Part shown: piece by piece, positions 39,257 to 47,298 of the stretch
Layout: each line of letters opens with the position of its first letter
How positions within the stretch are numbered: position 1 is the first letter of the stretch
Source: Mesorhizobium mediterraneum
GTDB taxonomy: Bacteria; Pseudomonadota; Alphaproteobacteria; Rhizobiales; Rhizobiaceae
Direction: 5' to 3'
Length of the DNA: 64,000 nt
Assembly (NCBI RefSeq): GCF_002284565.1
Contig: NZ_NPKI01000008.1
Span: 83,468 to 147,467, forward strand
Notes under the pieces: generated by a model
What the model was told of the DNA's origin: nothing
The model's database searches: none
What the model saw: the letters and a program-made list of their open reading frames with translations, nothing else
Translations under genes and position numbers: made by a program

Positions 39257-39580
39257 TTAGGACGGGATGTCGCGGGTCAGCTCCGTGGGCGAGCCCTTGC
39301 GGTCGCCGGGCAGGTCCATCGTCGTGCAGGTGCCGCCATCGACAAACTTCCAGGCGTTGCCCTGGTAATCGACAGTCGAGGTGCCTTGGCAGGTCGTGCC
39401 AGGTCCTGCTGCGCAGTCGTTCTGCCCCTTCAGGGCGACGCCAAAGCACTTCTCCTTGCCGGCATCCATCGCTGCCTTGACCTCTGCCTCGGACAGCGGC
39501 GCGGCTGTCGCAAAAGAAGCAAGAGCCGTGGCAACGGCGCCGGCCAGAAATGCCGCGCTCACGGTTGATCTTGTTGACAT
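39257..39580 (-). CDS. DUF2282 exported precursor (bufferin/HvfA-like RiPP)
   Basis: The protein has 107 residues. A signal peptide (residues 1-27) is followed by a short linker and a core with four cysteines, Cys45, Cys56, Cys64 and Cys85, in the DUF2282 pattern [19 protein letters not shown] and DGGTC. The TAC-free polar tail of about 20 residues is not conserved. Published members are periplasmic copper-binding peptides whose cysteines are modified by the DUF692 enzyme. The ATG follows a strong GGAGGTG. A longer frame to 40219 is a chance extension. Function here is by family. Confidence 0.88.
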   Translation of the reverse strand: MSTRSTVSAAFLAGAVATALASFATAAPLSEAEVKAAMDAGKEKCFGVALKGQNDCAAGPGTTCQGTSTVDYQGNAWKFVDGGTCTTMDLPGDRKGSPTELTRDIPS

Positions 39581-39637
39581 GATTTCACCTCCGGTTGGGT
39601 TGTTGAGCGCGCCGTTCCTCAAGCGCGCATTGGTCAG

Positions 39638-39663
39638 TTCGGTCCCGAGGCTCGCTGTGTTAC
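39638..39663 (-). promoter_or_regulatory. Putative ECF sigma-F-like promoter of the bufferin-type operon
   Basis: On the minus strand GTAACA (39658-39663), a 16-base spacer and CGAA (39638-39641) lie about 58 bases upstream of the precursor ATG. Caulobacter sigma-F promoters, which drive operons of this family, are reported from memory as GTAACC-N16-CGAA, so five of six and four of four bases and the spacing agree. No ECF sigma gene is seen in the window. Confidence 0.6.
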
Positions 39664-39862
39664 ATCTTTTGGGAACACGACTTCGTGATCGCGAGGGGCC
39701 TGGCTCAAGCAAAATTTTGCCGGTCACGCCAAAAGAGACCGACGACAAGCCCGCAAGCCGCCGGAACGCACCGTCGTGCGAATAGTCCGTGTGGGCGCCA
39801 CGGAACCACCGCAATCCTGCGAGACCTTCCGACCAGTTTGGTGCGCTATGGGGAGCAGGATC

Positions 39863-40624
39863 ATGCTGGGCAGGATCGCCGAGTTCTTCATCTTCGGTGT
39901 CATGCCGCTGGTCGTTGGTATACTGGTGGTGCCTGAGTTGTCCGTTGCTGCCGAGAGGACCCTGAAGGGCGAGGTGATGTATCGCGAGCGCATCGCGCTG
40001 CCGCCCAACGCCGTGCTTTCCGTGCAGCTTGCCGATGTCTCGCTCGCCGATGCGCCAGCCACTGTCATCGGCGAGCATAAGGTCGCGCCGGCCGGCCAGG
40101 TGCCGATCAAGTTCGAGATCAGCTTTGATCCCCAGGTGATCCGGCCTGGCATGACCTATGCGCTGCAGGCGCGCATCACCGTCGACGACAGGCTGTTGTT
40201 CATCTCCGATACGCGCCACCAGGTCGATCCGCTGAGCAACGCGCCGCAGACCATCATGCTGAAGATGGTGAGCGAAAAACCGGCATCGGCCCCGGTATTC
40301 GGGCAGAGCTGGCTGATCGAATATATCGACGGCATTGGTGTGATCGCCGAGCCGCAGGCGACGTTCAGGATCGACGAGGCCGGCAAGGCCGGCGGCAGCG
40401 GCCCTTGCAACGTCTACTTCGCCACCGCAAAAGTCGATGGTTCGACCATCGCCATCAGTGACATCGGTTCGACCTTTAAGGCCTGCGCGTCCGACGTCAT
40501 GGCCGAGGAAAAGGCGCTGTTCGAGGCGCTGGCCAAGGCGGCATCATATCACGTCGACGCCGGCAAGCTCATCATCGTCGACAAGGACGATCGCGTCATC
40601 CTGCGCTTCAATGCCGCGACCTGA
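39863..40624 (+). CDS. YbaY-META two-domain envelope protein
   Basis: The protein has 253 residues. An N-terminal signal or anchor segment (residues 3 to about 27) is followed by a YbaY/YscW-like beta domain ([21 protein letters not shown], then [26 protein letters not shown]) and a C-terminal META/HslJ domain ([29 protein letters not shown], and a final [14 protein letters not shown]). The family is periplasmic and linked to heat or envelope stress; no enzyme function is known. The ATG at 39863 follows GGAGCAGG. It is divergent from the bufferin operon, with about 200 bases between. Confidence 0.85.
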   Translation: MLGRIAEFFIFGVMPLVVGILVVPELSVAAERTLKGEVMYRERIALPPNAVLSVQLADVSLADAPATVIGEHKVAPAGQVPIKFEISFDPQVIRPGMTYALQARITVDDRLLFISDTRHQVDPLSNAPQTIMLKMVSEKPASAPVFGQSWLIEYIDGIGVIAEPQATFRIDEAGKAGGSGPCNVYFATAKVDGSTIAISDIGSTFKACASDVMAEEKALFEALAKAASYHVDAGKLIIVDKDDRVILRFNAAT

Positions 40625-40626
40625 TC

Positions 40627-40655
40627 GCTCAAAAAACCGGTTTCGGTTTTTGAGC
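40627..40655. terminator. Hairpin after the YbaY-META gene
   Basis: GCTCAAAAAACCG and CGGTTTTTGAGC form a 12-pair stem with one bulged base around GTTT, starting three bases after the stop codon. It resembles both an intrinsic terminator and a fragment of the dispersed palindromic repeats. Confidence 0.6.
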
Positions 40656-40710
40656 ATCATGCGCAGTTGGAGGTGTCGGCCCCTGCCTCCGGTGCTGGAT
40701 CGCCGCAACG

Positions 40711-40741
40711 AAAAAAGGCCAGCATTGCGCTGGCCTTTTTT
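40711..40741. terminator. Bidirectional intrinsic terminator downstream of ndk
   Basis: A perfect 13-bp stem, AAAAAAGGCCAGC with GCTGGCCTTTTTT around ATTGC, gives T6 runs in both directions. It lies 30 bases past the ndk stop on the minus strand and about 90 bases past the YbaY-META gene. Confidence 0.92.
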
Positions 40742-40770
40742 CATATGACATGTTGATCTGGACTATCAGC

Positions 40771-41193
40771 TCAGCCGACGATCTCGGTGTCCGAGAACCA
40801 GTATTTGATTTCCTGCGCGGCGGTTTCCGGCGCGTCGGAGCCGTGTACCGAATTCTCGCCGATCGACAGCGCGTGCACCTTGCGGATGGTGCCTTCGGCG
40901 GCGTTGGCCGGGTTGGTGGCGCCCATCACGTCGCGGTTTTTGGCAATGGCGTTCTCGCCTTCCAGCACCTGCACGACGGTCGGGCCCGACGACATGGACT
41001 CGACCAGCTCGCCGAAGAACGGCCGCTCCTTGTGGACGGCATAAAAACCTTCCGCCTCGCGGCGGCTCATCCACACCCGGCGCGAGGCGACGACGCGCAG
41101 GCCGGCTTCTTCGAGCATCTGGGTGATGGCGCCGGTGAGATTGCGCCGGGTCGCGTCCGGCTTGATCATGGAAAATGTGCGTTCGAGCGCCAT
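40771..41193 (-). CDS. ndk: Nucleoside diphosphate kinase
   Basis: The enzyme equilibrates NTP and NDP pools. The 140-residue protein has the N-terminal [14 protein letters not shown], with Lys11 in the nucleotide site, and the phosphorylated His117 in the signature NSVHGSD. The length is exactly that of bacterial Ndk. The ATG at 41193 is fixed by the conserved start; the open frame to 41265 adds residues with no match. Confidence 0.97.
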   Translation of the reverse strand: MALERTFSMIKPDATRRNLTGAITQMLEEAGLRVVASRRVWMSRREAEGFYAVHKERPFFGELVESMSSGPTVVQVLEGENAIAKNRDVMGATNPANAAEGTIRKVHALSIGENSVHGSDAPETAAQEIKYWFSDTEIVG

Positions 41194-41295
41194 GGGGTCG
41201 TCCTTGTGATGGAGAATGGAATTGAGGGTGGCGGGCTCTATACAAGCCGCCCGGCTTGTTGCCAAGGGGAGGTGCTCGACAGGGGAGGTGCTCAG

Positions 41296-41931
41296 TCAGC
41301 GCGTTATGATGGTCGAAGCGCGCCGGACCTCCCAGCCCTCCCGTTCCAGCTCCGGCACGCTGTGGTTCTCGCAGGGGTAGCCGACGCAGAAGTAGCCGAT
41401 CAGCGTCCACTCGGGCGGCGCGTCGAGGATCGTCGCCATCTCGGCCGGATCGAGGATCGAGACCCATCCCATGCCTATTCCTTCGGCGCGCGCCGCCAGC
41501 CAAAAGGTATGGATCGCCATCACCGCCGAATACTCGATGGTCGCGGGCATGGTCAGGCGGCCGAGGCCATGCCCCTGTTCTGTCGCGCGATCGGCGAAAA
41601 CCGCGAATTGACAAGGCGCCTCGTTCAGCCCGGCGAGCTTCAGGCGCGCATAGAGCGCGGCGCGTTCGCCGCCGAACAATGCGAGCGCCTCCGCATTGCA
41701 GTGCTCAAAGCAGGCCCTGACGGCGGCACGGCATTCCGCACTCTCGACCATGACGAAACGCCAGGGCTGGCTCAGCCCGACCGAGGGCGCAATGCTGGCA
41801 ACATCAAGCAGCCGCTCCAGCGCGCCTTCGGGAAGCGGCGTTGGCTTGAATCGCCTGACGTCCCGCCGCCACCGGAAGAGGTCGACCAGCTGGGCGCGAA
41901 AATCTTCCGGGAATTGCGGGCCTGACGTCAT
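41296..41931 (-). CDS. bluB: 5,6-dimethylbenzimidazole synthase
   Basis: BluB cuts reduced FMN with oxygen to make the lower ligand of cobalamin. The 211-residue nitroreductase-fold protein has RRDVRRFKPTPLPEGALERLL (FMN contacts), SVGLSQPWRFV, and the BluB-specific GLGRLTMPATIEYSAVMAIHTFWLAARAEGIGMGWVSILDP segment, cited here by key features GIGMGWVSI and YSAVMAI. Rhizobia make cobalamin de novo, so the gene fits. No B12 riboswitch is seen upstream, where the 8-bp repeat array lies. Confidence 0.93.
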   Translation of the reverse strand: MTSGPQFPEDFRAQLVDLFRWRRDVRRFKPTPLPEGALERLLDVASIAPSVGLSQPWRFVMVESAECRAAVRACFEHCNAEALALFGGERAALYARLKLAGLNEAPCQFAVFADRATEQGHGLGRLTMPATIEYSAVMAIHTFWLAARAEGIGMGWVSILDPAEMATILDAPPEWTLIGYFCVGYPCENHSVPELEREGWEVRRASTIITR

Positions 41932-41951
41932 GGTGTCGTGTTGCCTTTGGG

Positions 41952-42131
41952 AGGGAGTAGGGGAATAGGGCAGTAGGGGAGTAGGGGAATAGGGCAGTAA
42001 GGCAGTAAGGCAGTAAGGCAGTAAGGCAGTAAGGCAGTAAGGTAGTAAGGTAGTAAGGTAGTAAGGGAAGTCACGGCGACGCGCATACCTACTGCCCTAC
42101 TGCCCTACTCCCCTATTCCCGTATTCCCCTA
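41952..42131. repeat. 8-bp tandem repeat array with inverted partner
   Basis: Nine exact-phase copies of YAGTAAGG run from 41995 to 42066 (six CAGTAAGG, then three TAGTAAGG). They are preceded from 41952 by diverged 8-mers of the type AGTAGGGG and AATAGGGC. After a 20-base unique spacer, the same motif appears in the opposite orientation (42087-42131, ACTGCCCT, ACTCCCCT, ATTCCCST). The two arms can pair into a long imperfect hairpin. The right arm ends in the stop codon of the GST gene. Confidence 0.9.
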
Positions 42132-42821
42132 TACAGCCGCCGCCACCTTGCGGCCGAGGCCGTCATGCAGATCGAGGCAGCGCTCTAGCCACTGCGCCAC
42201 CGCATCGCTGTCGTCGAGCAACCGGTAGGGCGAGGCGATGCGCGCCCATTGCAGCGCGCCGAAGACGATGTAGTCGGCAAACAGCGGTGATTGGCCGCCG
42301 ATGAACGGCTGATAGGCGAGCGTCGAGCGCAACGGCTCCAGCGAGGCGCGGAAGGCGTCTAGGCCGGTGTCTCGCGCCGCCATCACCTCTTCCAGCCTCT
42401 TGCCGAAGCGCTGCTCGCGGCTCTGGCGGAAATAGGCGGCGTTCGCCTCGTCCTGCATGGCGTGGAGGTCCATGATCGCCGCAGTGGTGACATAGGGGTG
42501 GATGGTCAGTTGCGACCAGCGTTCGATGAACCGCGCCATCGCCTTGCCGCCGTCGCCGGAAAACAATGTCGGCCGCTCAGGATAGGCCTCGTCGAGATAG
42601 AGCGCGATGGCGAAGGAATCGGCGACCACCTTCTGGCCGTCGCGGATCACCGGAACGAGCTTTGAAACGCCGCCTTCGACAGTGGGCACTTCGAGAAAGC
42701 GTGTCGGCACGGTTGAGACGTCGAGCCCTTTGTGGGCGAGCGCCATCGCCGCCTTCCAGCAATGCGGGCTGAACGGACGGGCAGCATCGCGTCCGACGAG
42801 GTCATAGAGCAGAATGGTCAT
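42129..42821 (-). CDS. Glutathione S-transferase family protein
   Basis: The protein has 230 residues. The N-terminal domain starts MTILLYDLVGRDAARPFSPHCWKAAMALAHKGL, with a Ser-Pro-His-Cys segment at the glutathione site, and continues with KLVPVIRDGQKVVADSFAIALYLDEAYP, the typical cis-Pro and Asp-Ser pair. A C-terminal helical domain follows. It may belong to the MAPEG-independent fungal Ure2p/beta-etherase-like group, but the substrate is unknown. The stop codon lies in the 8-bp repeat array. Confidence 0.87.
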   Translation of the reverse strand: MTILLYDLVGRDAARPFSPHCWKAAMALAHKGLDVSTVPTRFLEVPTVEGGVSKLVPVIRDGQKVVADSFAIALYLDEAYPERPTLFSGDGGKAMARFIERWSQLTIHPYVTTAAIMDLHAMQDEANAAYFRQSREQRFGKRLEEVMAARDTGLDAFRASLEPLRSTLAYQPFIGGQSPLFADYIVFGALQWARIASPYRLLDDSDAVAQWLERCLDLHDGLGRKVAAAV

Positions 42822-42842
42822 TGGCGGCGGCTTCCTTGCGGT

Positions 42843-42965
42843 CTACTAGAACGAGGTGCGTCCACGTGGATGCACAAAGTATGCTCTAGCGTTTTTGAAT
42901 CTACGCATCGTGTTTTTTCCGAAAAACGGTACCGATTTTTGGGCCGATGCGGTAGGCACCCGGAA
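42843..42965. repeat. Dispersed rhizobial intergenic repeat, copy 2
   Basis: It shares GTGCGTCCAC, GCACAA-GTA, TTTGAATCTACGCATCGTG and the CCGAAAA...TTTTTGGGCCGA inverted repeat with the copy at 7368-7492. It lies between the GST gene and dinB and fills almost the entire gap, so promoters of both neighbours must be in or next to it. Confidence 0.7.
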
Positions 42966-42992
42966 CGGGGTCTTGCGGGTCGGGAGAAAAAG

Positions 42993-43505
42993 ATGAGACA
43001 GCACTTCATGATGTTTGCGGCCTACAATCAGTGGGCCAATAGCCGCATCTACGATGCCGCGGCCGATCTCGACGACGAAGAATTCCACCGTAATGTCGGT
43101 GCTTTCTTCGGCTCGATAATGGGCACGCTCAACCATGTTCTGACCGCCGACCGCATCTGGATGAGGCGGTTTACCGGCGAGGGCGACGCGCCGGCCAGGC
43201 TCGACACGATCCTGCACCGCGCCTTGCCGGGCTTGCGGCTGGCGCGCGAGGCCGAAGACAAGAGGATCATCGACTGGGTCGGGGCGTTGAGCGACAAGGC
43301 TTTGTCCGGCCGCTTCTCCTACATGACCGTCTCTGACATGCGCACCGTGTCGCAGAGATTGGCGCCGGCGCTCGATCATTTCTTCAACCACCAGACCCAT
43401 CACCGCGGCCAGGCGCACACGATCCTAACCGTTCTGGGCCGGCCTTCGGTGTCACTCGACCTGACGCTGTTCCAGCGTAGCGACGAGGGGCGCGCCTACG
43501 CCTGA
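42993..43505 (+). CDS. DinB family protein
   Basis: The protein has 170 residues and the four-helix DinB/YfiT-like fold. The metal-binding histidines are in GTLNHVLTADRIW and in FFNHQTHHRGQAHTIL, the usual three-His site. Family members are thiol-dependent transferases or of unknown role; older naming as damage-inducible is not evidence of SOS control. The ATG follows GGGAGAAAAAG. An open frame upstream to 42732 has no homology. Confidence 0.87.
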   Translation: MRQHFMMFAAYNQWANSRIYDAAADLDDEEFHRNVGAFFGSIMGTLNHVLTADRIWMRRFTGEGDAPARLDTILHRALPGLRLAREAEDKRIIDWVGALSDKALSGRFSYMTVSDMRTVSQRLAPALDHFFNHQTHHRGQAHTILTVLGRPSVSLDLTLFQRSDEGRAYA

Positions 43506-43520
43506 TTTGGGATCATCCGG

Positions 43521-43578
43521 ATCGATCATGATCGATTGAAAGTAAAACCCGTCGAAGATGTGCAGCATCTCGACGGGT
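43521..43578. repeat. Palindrome and hairpin after dinB
   Basis: ATCGATCATGATCGAT (43521-43536) is a perfect 16-bp palindrome. A second structure, ACCCGTCGA-GATG with CATC-TCGACGGGT (43547-43578), forms a 13-pair hairpin with one bulge. Neither has a T run. They lie in the 95 bases between dinB and the insertion sequence. Confidence 0.6.
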
Positions 43579-43690
43579 CACGCTCGCAAAGGAGGCCTAG
43601 AGCGGTTCACGGCTTGATGGAATCGAAGGGGATTCTAGATTTGTGGGTTTTGTGATTCAAGATGCTGGCTGGAGTGGAGGCCAGCATCTG

Positions 43691-44050
43691 ATGACTCGAC
43701 CCCTTTCCAATGATCTTCGCGAGCGGGTGGTGGCGGCGGTTTTGAGTGGTGAAAGCCGCCGGTCTGCCGCCAAACGGTTCGGCATTTCGGCTTCGGCGGC
43801 GGTGAAGCTGTTGCAGCGCCATGAGGCAACCGGCTCGGTGGCACCGGGCAAGATGGGCGGACATCGCAAGAGGGTGCTGGAGCCGCACCGTGCCTTCATC
43901 GAGGCGCGTATGCGCGAGACGCCGCATCTGACGCTGCACGGTCTGAAGGATGAGTTGGCCGGGCGCGGAGTCAAGGTCTCGCACAATGCGGTGTGGCTGT
44001 TCCTGCGCCGCGAGGGCCTGAGCTTCAAAAAAAACGCTGTTCGCCCTTGA
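43691..44050 (+). CDS. IS630 transposase, N-terminal frame (orfA)
   Basis: The frame has 119 residues and holds the DNA-binding half of the transposase: MTRPLSNDLRERVVAAVLSG, a helix-turn-helix SRRSAAKRFGISASAAVKLL, and a second helix-turn-helix region ending VSHNAVWLFLRREGLSFKK. It runs into a stop soon after an A8 run (44027-44034). The catalytic half continues in the +1 frame from that run. Confidence 0.88.
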   Translation: MTRPLSNDLRERVVAAVLSGESRRSAAKRFGISASAAVKLLQRHEATGSVAPGKMGGHRKRVLEPHRAFIEARMRETPHLTLHGLKDELAGRGVKVSHNAVWLFLRREGLSFKKNAVRP

Positions 44051-44639
44051 GCAGGCGCGTGCTGATATCGCCCGCAGGCGCCAACGATGGCGATCCTGGC
44101 AGGCCAACCTCGATCCGCAGTGCCTGGTCTTCATCGATGAGACCTGGATCAAGACCAACATGGCTCCGCTGCGAGGTTGGGGGCCGAAGGGCAAACGGCT
44201 GCGCGGCCTGGCTCCGCACGGCCACTGGCGCACATTGACCTTCCTCGGCGCGCTGCGCTGCGATCGGCTCGCGGCACCTTGTGTCTTCGACGGCCCGATC
44301 AACGGTCAATGCTTCCGCGCCTATGTCGAGCAGCAGCTCATCGCCGTGCTAAAGCCCGGCGACATCGTCGTCATGGATAATCTGGGAAGTCATAAGTCGG
44401 CGGCCATCAGGCAGATGATCAAGGCTGCCGGCGCCAGGCTTTGGTATCTGCCGCCCTACTCTCCGGACCTCAACCCGATCGAGCAGGCCTTCGCCAAGAT
44501 CAAACACTGGATGCGTCAGGCTCAGAAACGCACCATCGAGGACACTTGGCGACACATCGGCCATCTCGTCGCAACGATCGAACCCGGCGAATGCAAGAAC
44601 TACTTCGCAAACGCCGGGTACGCTTCCGTCAAAACGTGA
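44034..44639 (+). CDS. IS630 transposase, catalytic frame (orfB)
   Basis: This frame continues the same protein after the A8 run (TLFALEQARADIARRRQRW). It contains the DDE catalytic residues in VFIDETWIKTN, VVMDNLGSHKS and PDLNPIEQAFAKIKHWM. The first ATG in frame is at 44160, but that would lose the first Asp segment, so expression as a fusion by slippage on the A run is more sensible. If no slippage occurs, the transposase is dead. Seven A would give one continuous frame. Confidence 0.85.
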   Translation, partial: TLFALEQARADIARRRQRWRSWQANLDPQCLVFIDETWIKTNMAPLRGWGPKGKRLRGLAPHGHWRTLTFLGALRCDRLAAPCVFDGPINGQCFRAYVEQQLIAVLKPGDIVVMDNLGSHKSAAIRQMIKAAGARLWYLPPYSPDLNPIEQAFAKIKHWMRQAQKRTIEDTWRHIGHLVATIEPGECKNYFANAGYASVKT

Positions 44640-44656
44640 AAGACTCTAGCCAGGCG

Positions 44657-44959
44657 TCAGGCGGCGTATCCGCCCTGGCCTCGGGCGACCGGCTTGACTG
44701 AGACCGCCGGCTGCGCCGAAGGCCAGAGAATGCCTGCCGTCACCGCGAAGGTGATCAAGGCATCGCGTGCCGCTTCCGGCGAGATCTCGCCGGCGCGTGC
44801 TGCCTCGCAGGCCTTCACCGCCGCGCCATAGCTCAGGCGTCGTCGCGATGGCGGGAACTCGGTCAGGAACTCATGCATGTCGAAGAGCGAAGCGATCATG
44901 CGCTTATGGCCGGCGCCGACGGTAACGGCGACCGGGGTGAAGGGCATCGTGTCGTGCAT
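44657..44959 (-). CDS. DUF982 domain protein
   Basis: The 100-residue protein matches the rhizobial DUF982 family: short, starting MPFTPVAVTVGAGHKRMIASLFDMHEFLTEFPPSRR and continuing through YGAAVKACEAARAGEISPEAARDALITFA, with the usual WP-containing region cited by its key elements. No function is known. These proteins are numerous in rhizobial genomes. The start may be at 44959 or 44947. An IS630 copy ends eight bases past the stop. Confidence 0.82.
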   Translation of the reverse strand: MHDTMPFTPVAVTVGAGHKRMIASLFDMHEFLTEFPPSRRRLSYGAAVKACEAARAGEISPEAARDALITFAVTAGILWPSAQPAVSVKPVARGQGGYAA

Positions 44960-45116
44960 TCTGGCCTCTCGTATTGGGCGGAGGTGACGGCGGACGCCGC
45001 TCTCCGATCTGGGTCGGACGCCCAGAAACGCGGATTGCGGCATCAGGTTCCATGTTGCCGAGATTTGATTTTCGCCACCAAGCTCAGTGGCATGAGCGCC
45101 GTGCCGAAGAGGCGGC

Positions 45117-47198
45117 CTACTTCCACATGTCACGCATGCGGGCGCCGAGGTCGACGCGCACTTGCGGCTGGCGACGCGGATCGTCCTTGGCCTGGACGCT
45201 CGCCCATGATGTCTGTTCGAAGGCACCGAGGATCGAGGCTGGGATGAAGCGGGTGCGCGAGGCGTAAACGTGGCGATCGCCACGCGCCGCCTGGCCGTGG
45301 ACGAAGAAGCGCTGCGGCATGACCAGATGCAGGCCGTCCTTGGCCCGCGTCATCGCCACGTAGAGCAGGCGGCGCTCCTCGTCGATATCCTCCTTCGAGC
45401 CGACGGCGAGGTCGATCGGGATGCAGCCGTCTACGGTGTTGAGCACGAAGACGTTCTTCCATTCCTGGCCCTTGGCCGAATGGATGGTCGACAGGATCAA
45501 ATAGTCCTCGTCGCGATGCGGCGGTCCGGCCTCGTCGCTGGTTGCATCCGGCGGATCGAGCGTCAGCTCGGTGAGGAAACGCTCGCGCGAGGCATAGCCC
45601 GAGGCGATCTGCTCGAGCTGCAGAATATCGGCCCGGCGCGTCGTTGCGTCCTCGTGGATGCGGTCGAGATGCGGCTCATACCAGAGCCTGACCTGTTCGA
45701 GATCAACAGGCCATTTTCCCGACCCGGTGCGAAGCTGCGAGAACAGCGTGACGAAACCCTGCCAGTCGTCGGCGGCGCGTTGCGGCGGCCGGTAGCGCGC
45801 CAGACCCATCGCTTCGTCGAGCGACGTGGCCATGGTGTCGACGATCTGCGAAGCTGCCGAAGGGCCGATGCCGGGCAAGAGCTGCAGCACGCGAAAACCG
45901 GCGACGCGGTCGCGCGGGTTTTCGGCGAAGCGCAGCACCGCCAGCACGTCCTTGACATGGGCGGCGTCGAGGAATTTCAGCCCGCCGAATTTGACGAACG
46001 GGATGTTGCGGCGCGTCAACTCGATCTCCAGCGGCCCGCTGTGGTGCGAGGCGCGAAACAGCACGGCCTGCGCCTTCAGCGCCGTGCCGGCCTCGCGCTC
46101 GGTCAGGATCGCCTGGCAGACGTAACTCGCCTGCTCGGCCTCGTCGCGAACGCTGACCAGCTTCGGCTTTTCGGCCGATTTACGCTCCGTCCATAGGTTC
46201 TTGGTAAAGCGCTCCGAGGCCTCGCCGATCACCGCATTGGCGGCGGCCAGGACGGTCTCGGTCGAGCGGTAGTTGCGCTCAAGCATGACGATCTCGGCCG
46301 GCCGCGCGAACTGTTTTGGGAAGTCGAGGATGTTGCGCACTTCCGCCGCGCGAAACGAGTAGATCGACTGCGCATCGTCGCCGACCACCGTCAGCCCGGA
46401 TCCGTCCGGCTTGAGTGCCGTGAGGATCGAGGCCTGCAGCCGGTTGGTGTCCTGGTATTCGTCGACCAGAACATGGTCGAAGCGCCCACCCAGATGCGCC
46501 GATATCTCCGGCTCGCCCCCCATCTGCGCCCAGTAGAGCAGCAGGTCGTCGTAATCGAGCACGTTCTGCGCCTGCTTGGCCTCGACATATCGGGCGAACA
46601 GCGCCTTAAGCTGTTCTGCCCACCCCGCGCACCAGGGAAACACCGAACCCAGAACCTCGCCAAGCGGCGCCTGCGCGTTGACGGCGCGCGAATAGATCGC
46701 CAGGCACGTGCCCTTGGTCGGAAAACGGCCTTCCGTCTTCGAGAAGCCGAGCTCGTGCCTGATAAGGTTCATCAGATCGGCCGAATCCTCGCGGTCGTGG
46801 ATGGTGAAGGCCGGATCGAGGCCGATCTCCAGCGCGTAGTCGCGCAGCAGCCTGGCGCCGATGCCGTGGAATGTGCCGGCCCAGGTGAGAGCATCGGTGA
46901 TGACGGATGCATCGCGACCGAGCACCTCGCCGGCGATCCGCTCGACCCGCTTGGCCATTTCCGATGCGGCGCGACGCGAAAACGTCATCAAAAGGATGCG
47001 CCTGGGATCGGCGCCCCTGACGATCAGATGCGCGACGCGATGCGCCAGCGTGCTGGTCTTGCCGGAGCCGGCCCCGGCGATCACCAGCAACGGCCCGGCG
47101 ACCTTGCCGTCGCCATGCTCGACGGCAAGGCACTGCTCGGCATTCAGCTTCGCGAGATAGGCAGGCCGGAAGGTCGAATCACGGGCAGCGAGGTTCAT
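45117..47198 (-). CDS. UvrD/Rep-family ATP-dependent DNA helicase
   Basis: A superfamily 1A helicase of 693 residues. Motif I is GAGSGKTSTL, motif II includes VDEYQDTN, motif III GDDAQSIYSFRAA, motif IV LERNYRST, motif V STIHSAKGQEW and motif VI LYVAMTRAK. The length is shorter than housekeeping UvrD, and the C-terminus lacks the usual long Tudor-like tail, so this may be an extra repair or replication helicase. No partner gene adjoins it. Confidence 0.9.
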   Translation of the reverse strand: MNLAARDSTFRPAYLAKLNAEQCLAVEHGDGKVAGPLLVIAGAGSGKTSTLAHRVAHLIVRGADPRRILLMTFSRRAASEMAKRVERIAGEVLGRDASVITDALTWAGTFHGIGARLLRDYALEIGLDPAFTIHDREDSADLMNLIRHELGFSKTEGRFPTKGTCLAIYSRAVNAQAPLGEVLGSVFPWCAGWAEQLKALFARYVEAKQAQNVLDYDDLLLYWAQMGGEPEISAHLGGRFDHVLVDEYQDTNRLQASILTALKPDGSGLTVVGDDAQSIYSFRAAEVRNILDFPKQFARPAEIVMLERNYRSTETVLAAANAVIGEASERFTKNLWTERKSAEKPKLVSVRDEAEQASYVCQAILTEREAGTALKAQAVLFRASHHSGPLEIELTRRNIPFVKFGGLKFLDAAHVKDVLAVLRFAENPRDRVAGFRVLQLLPGIGPSAASQIVDTMATSLDEAMGLARYRPPQRAADDWQGFVTLFSQLRTGSGKWPVDLEQVRLWYEPHLDRIHEDATTRRADILQLEQIASGYASRERFLTELTLDPPDATSDEAGPPHRDEDYLILSTIHSAKGQEWKNVFVLNTVDGCIPIDLAVGSKEDIDEERRLLYVAMTRAKDGLHLVMPQRFFVHGQAARGDRHVYASRTRFIPASILGAFEQTSWASVQAKDDPRRQPQVRVDLGARMRDMWK

Positions 47199-47298
47199 TG
47201 CCCATCAAGCATCGTTTCTGCTTTGTTCGCAACGGTTTCGACGTGAGAGTTGCGATCGACGCGCCGACCCTATTGACGCACCAGCCGATGAACTCGAT

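Larger units (their letters stand above)
43600..44646 (+). mobile_element. IS630-family insertion sequence
   Basis: The 1047-bp element is bounded by TA dinucleotides (43598-43599 and 44647-44648), the target duplication of IS630. The ends form imperfect inverted repeats: GAGCGGTTCACGG on the left against GAGTCTTTCACGT on the right, with about 23 of 31 positions matching. It encodes a DDE transposase split into two frames. The right end lies only eight bases from the stop codon of the DUF982 gene. Confidence 0.88.

Noticed and set aside
41932..42128. Cobalamin riboswitch upstream of bluB
   Set aside because: No B12-box or riboswitch fold is seen; the gap is filled by the tandem repeats.
41952..42131. 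CRISPR array
   Set aside because: Repeat units are 8 bp with no spacers, and no cas gene is present.
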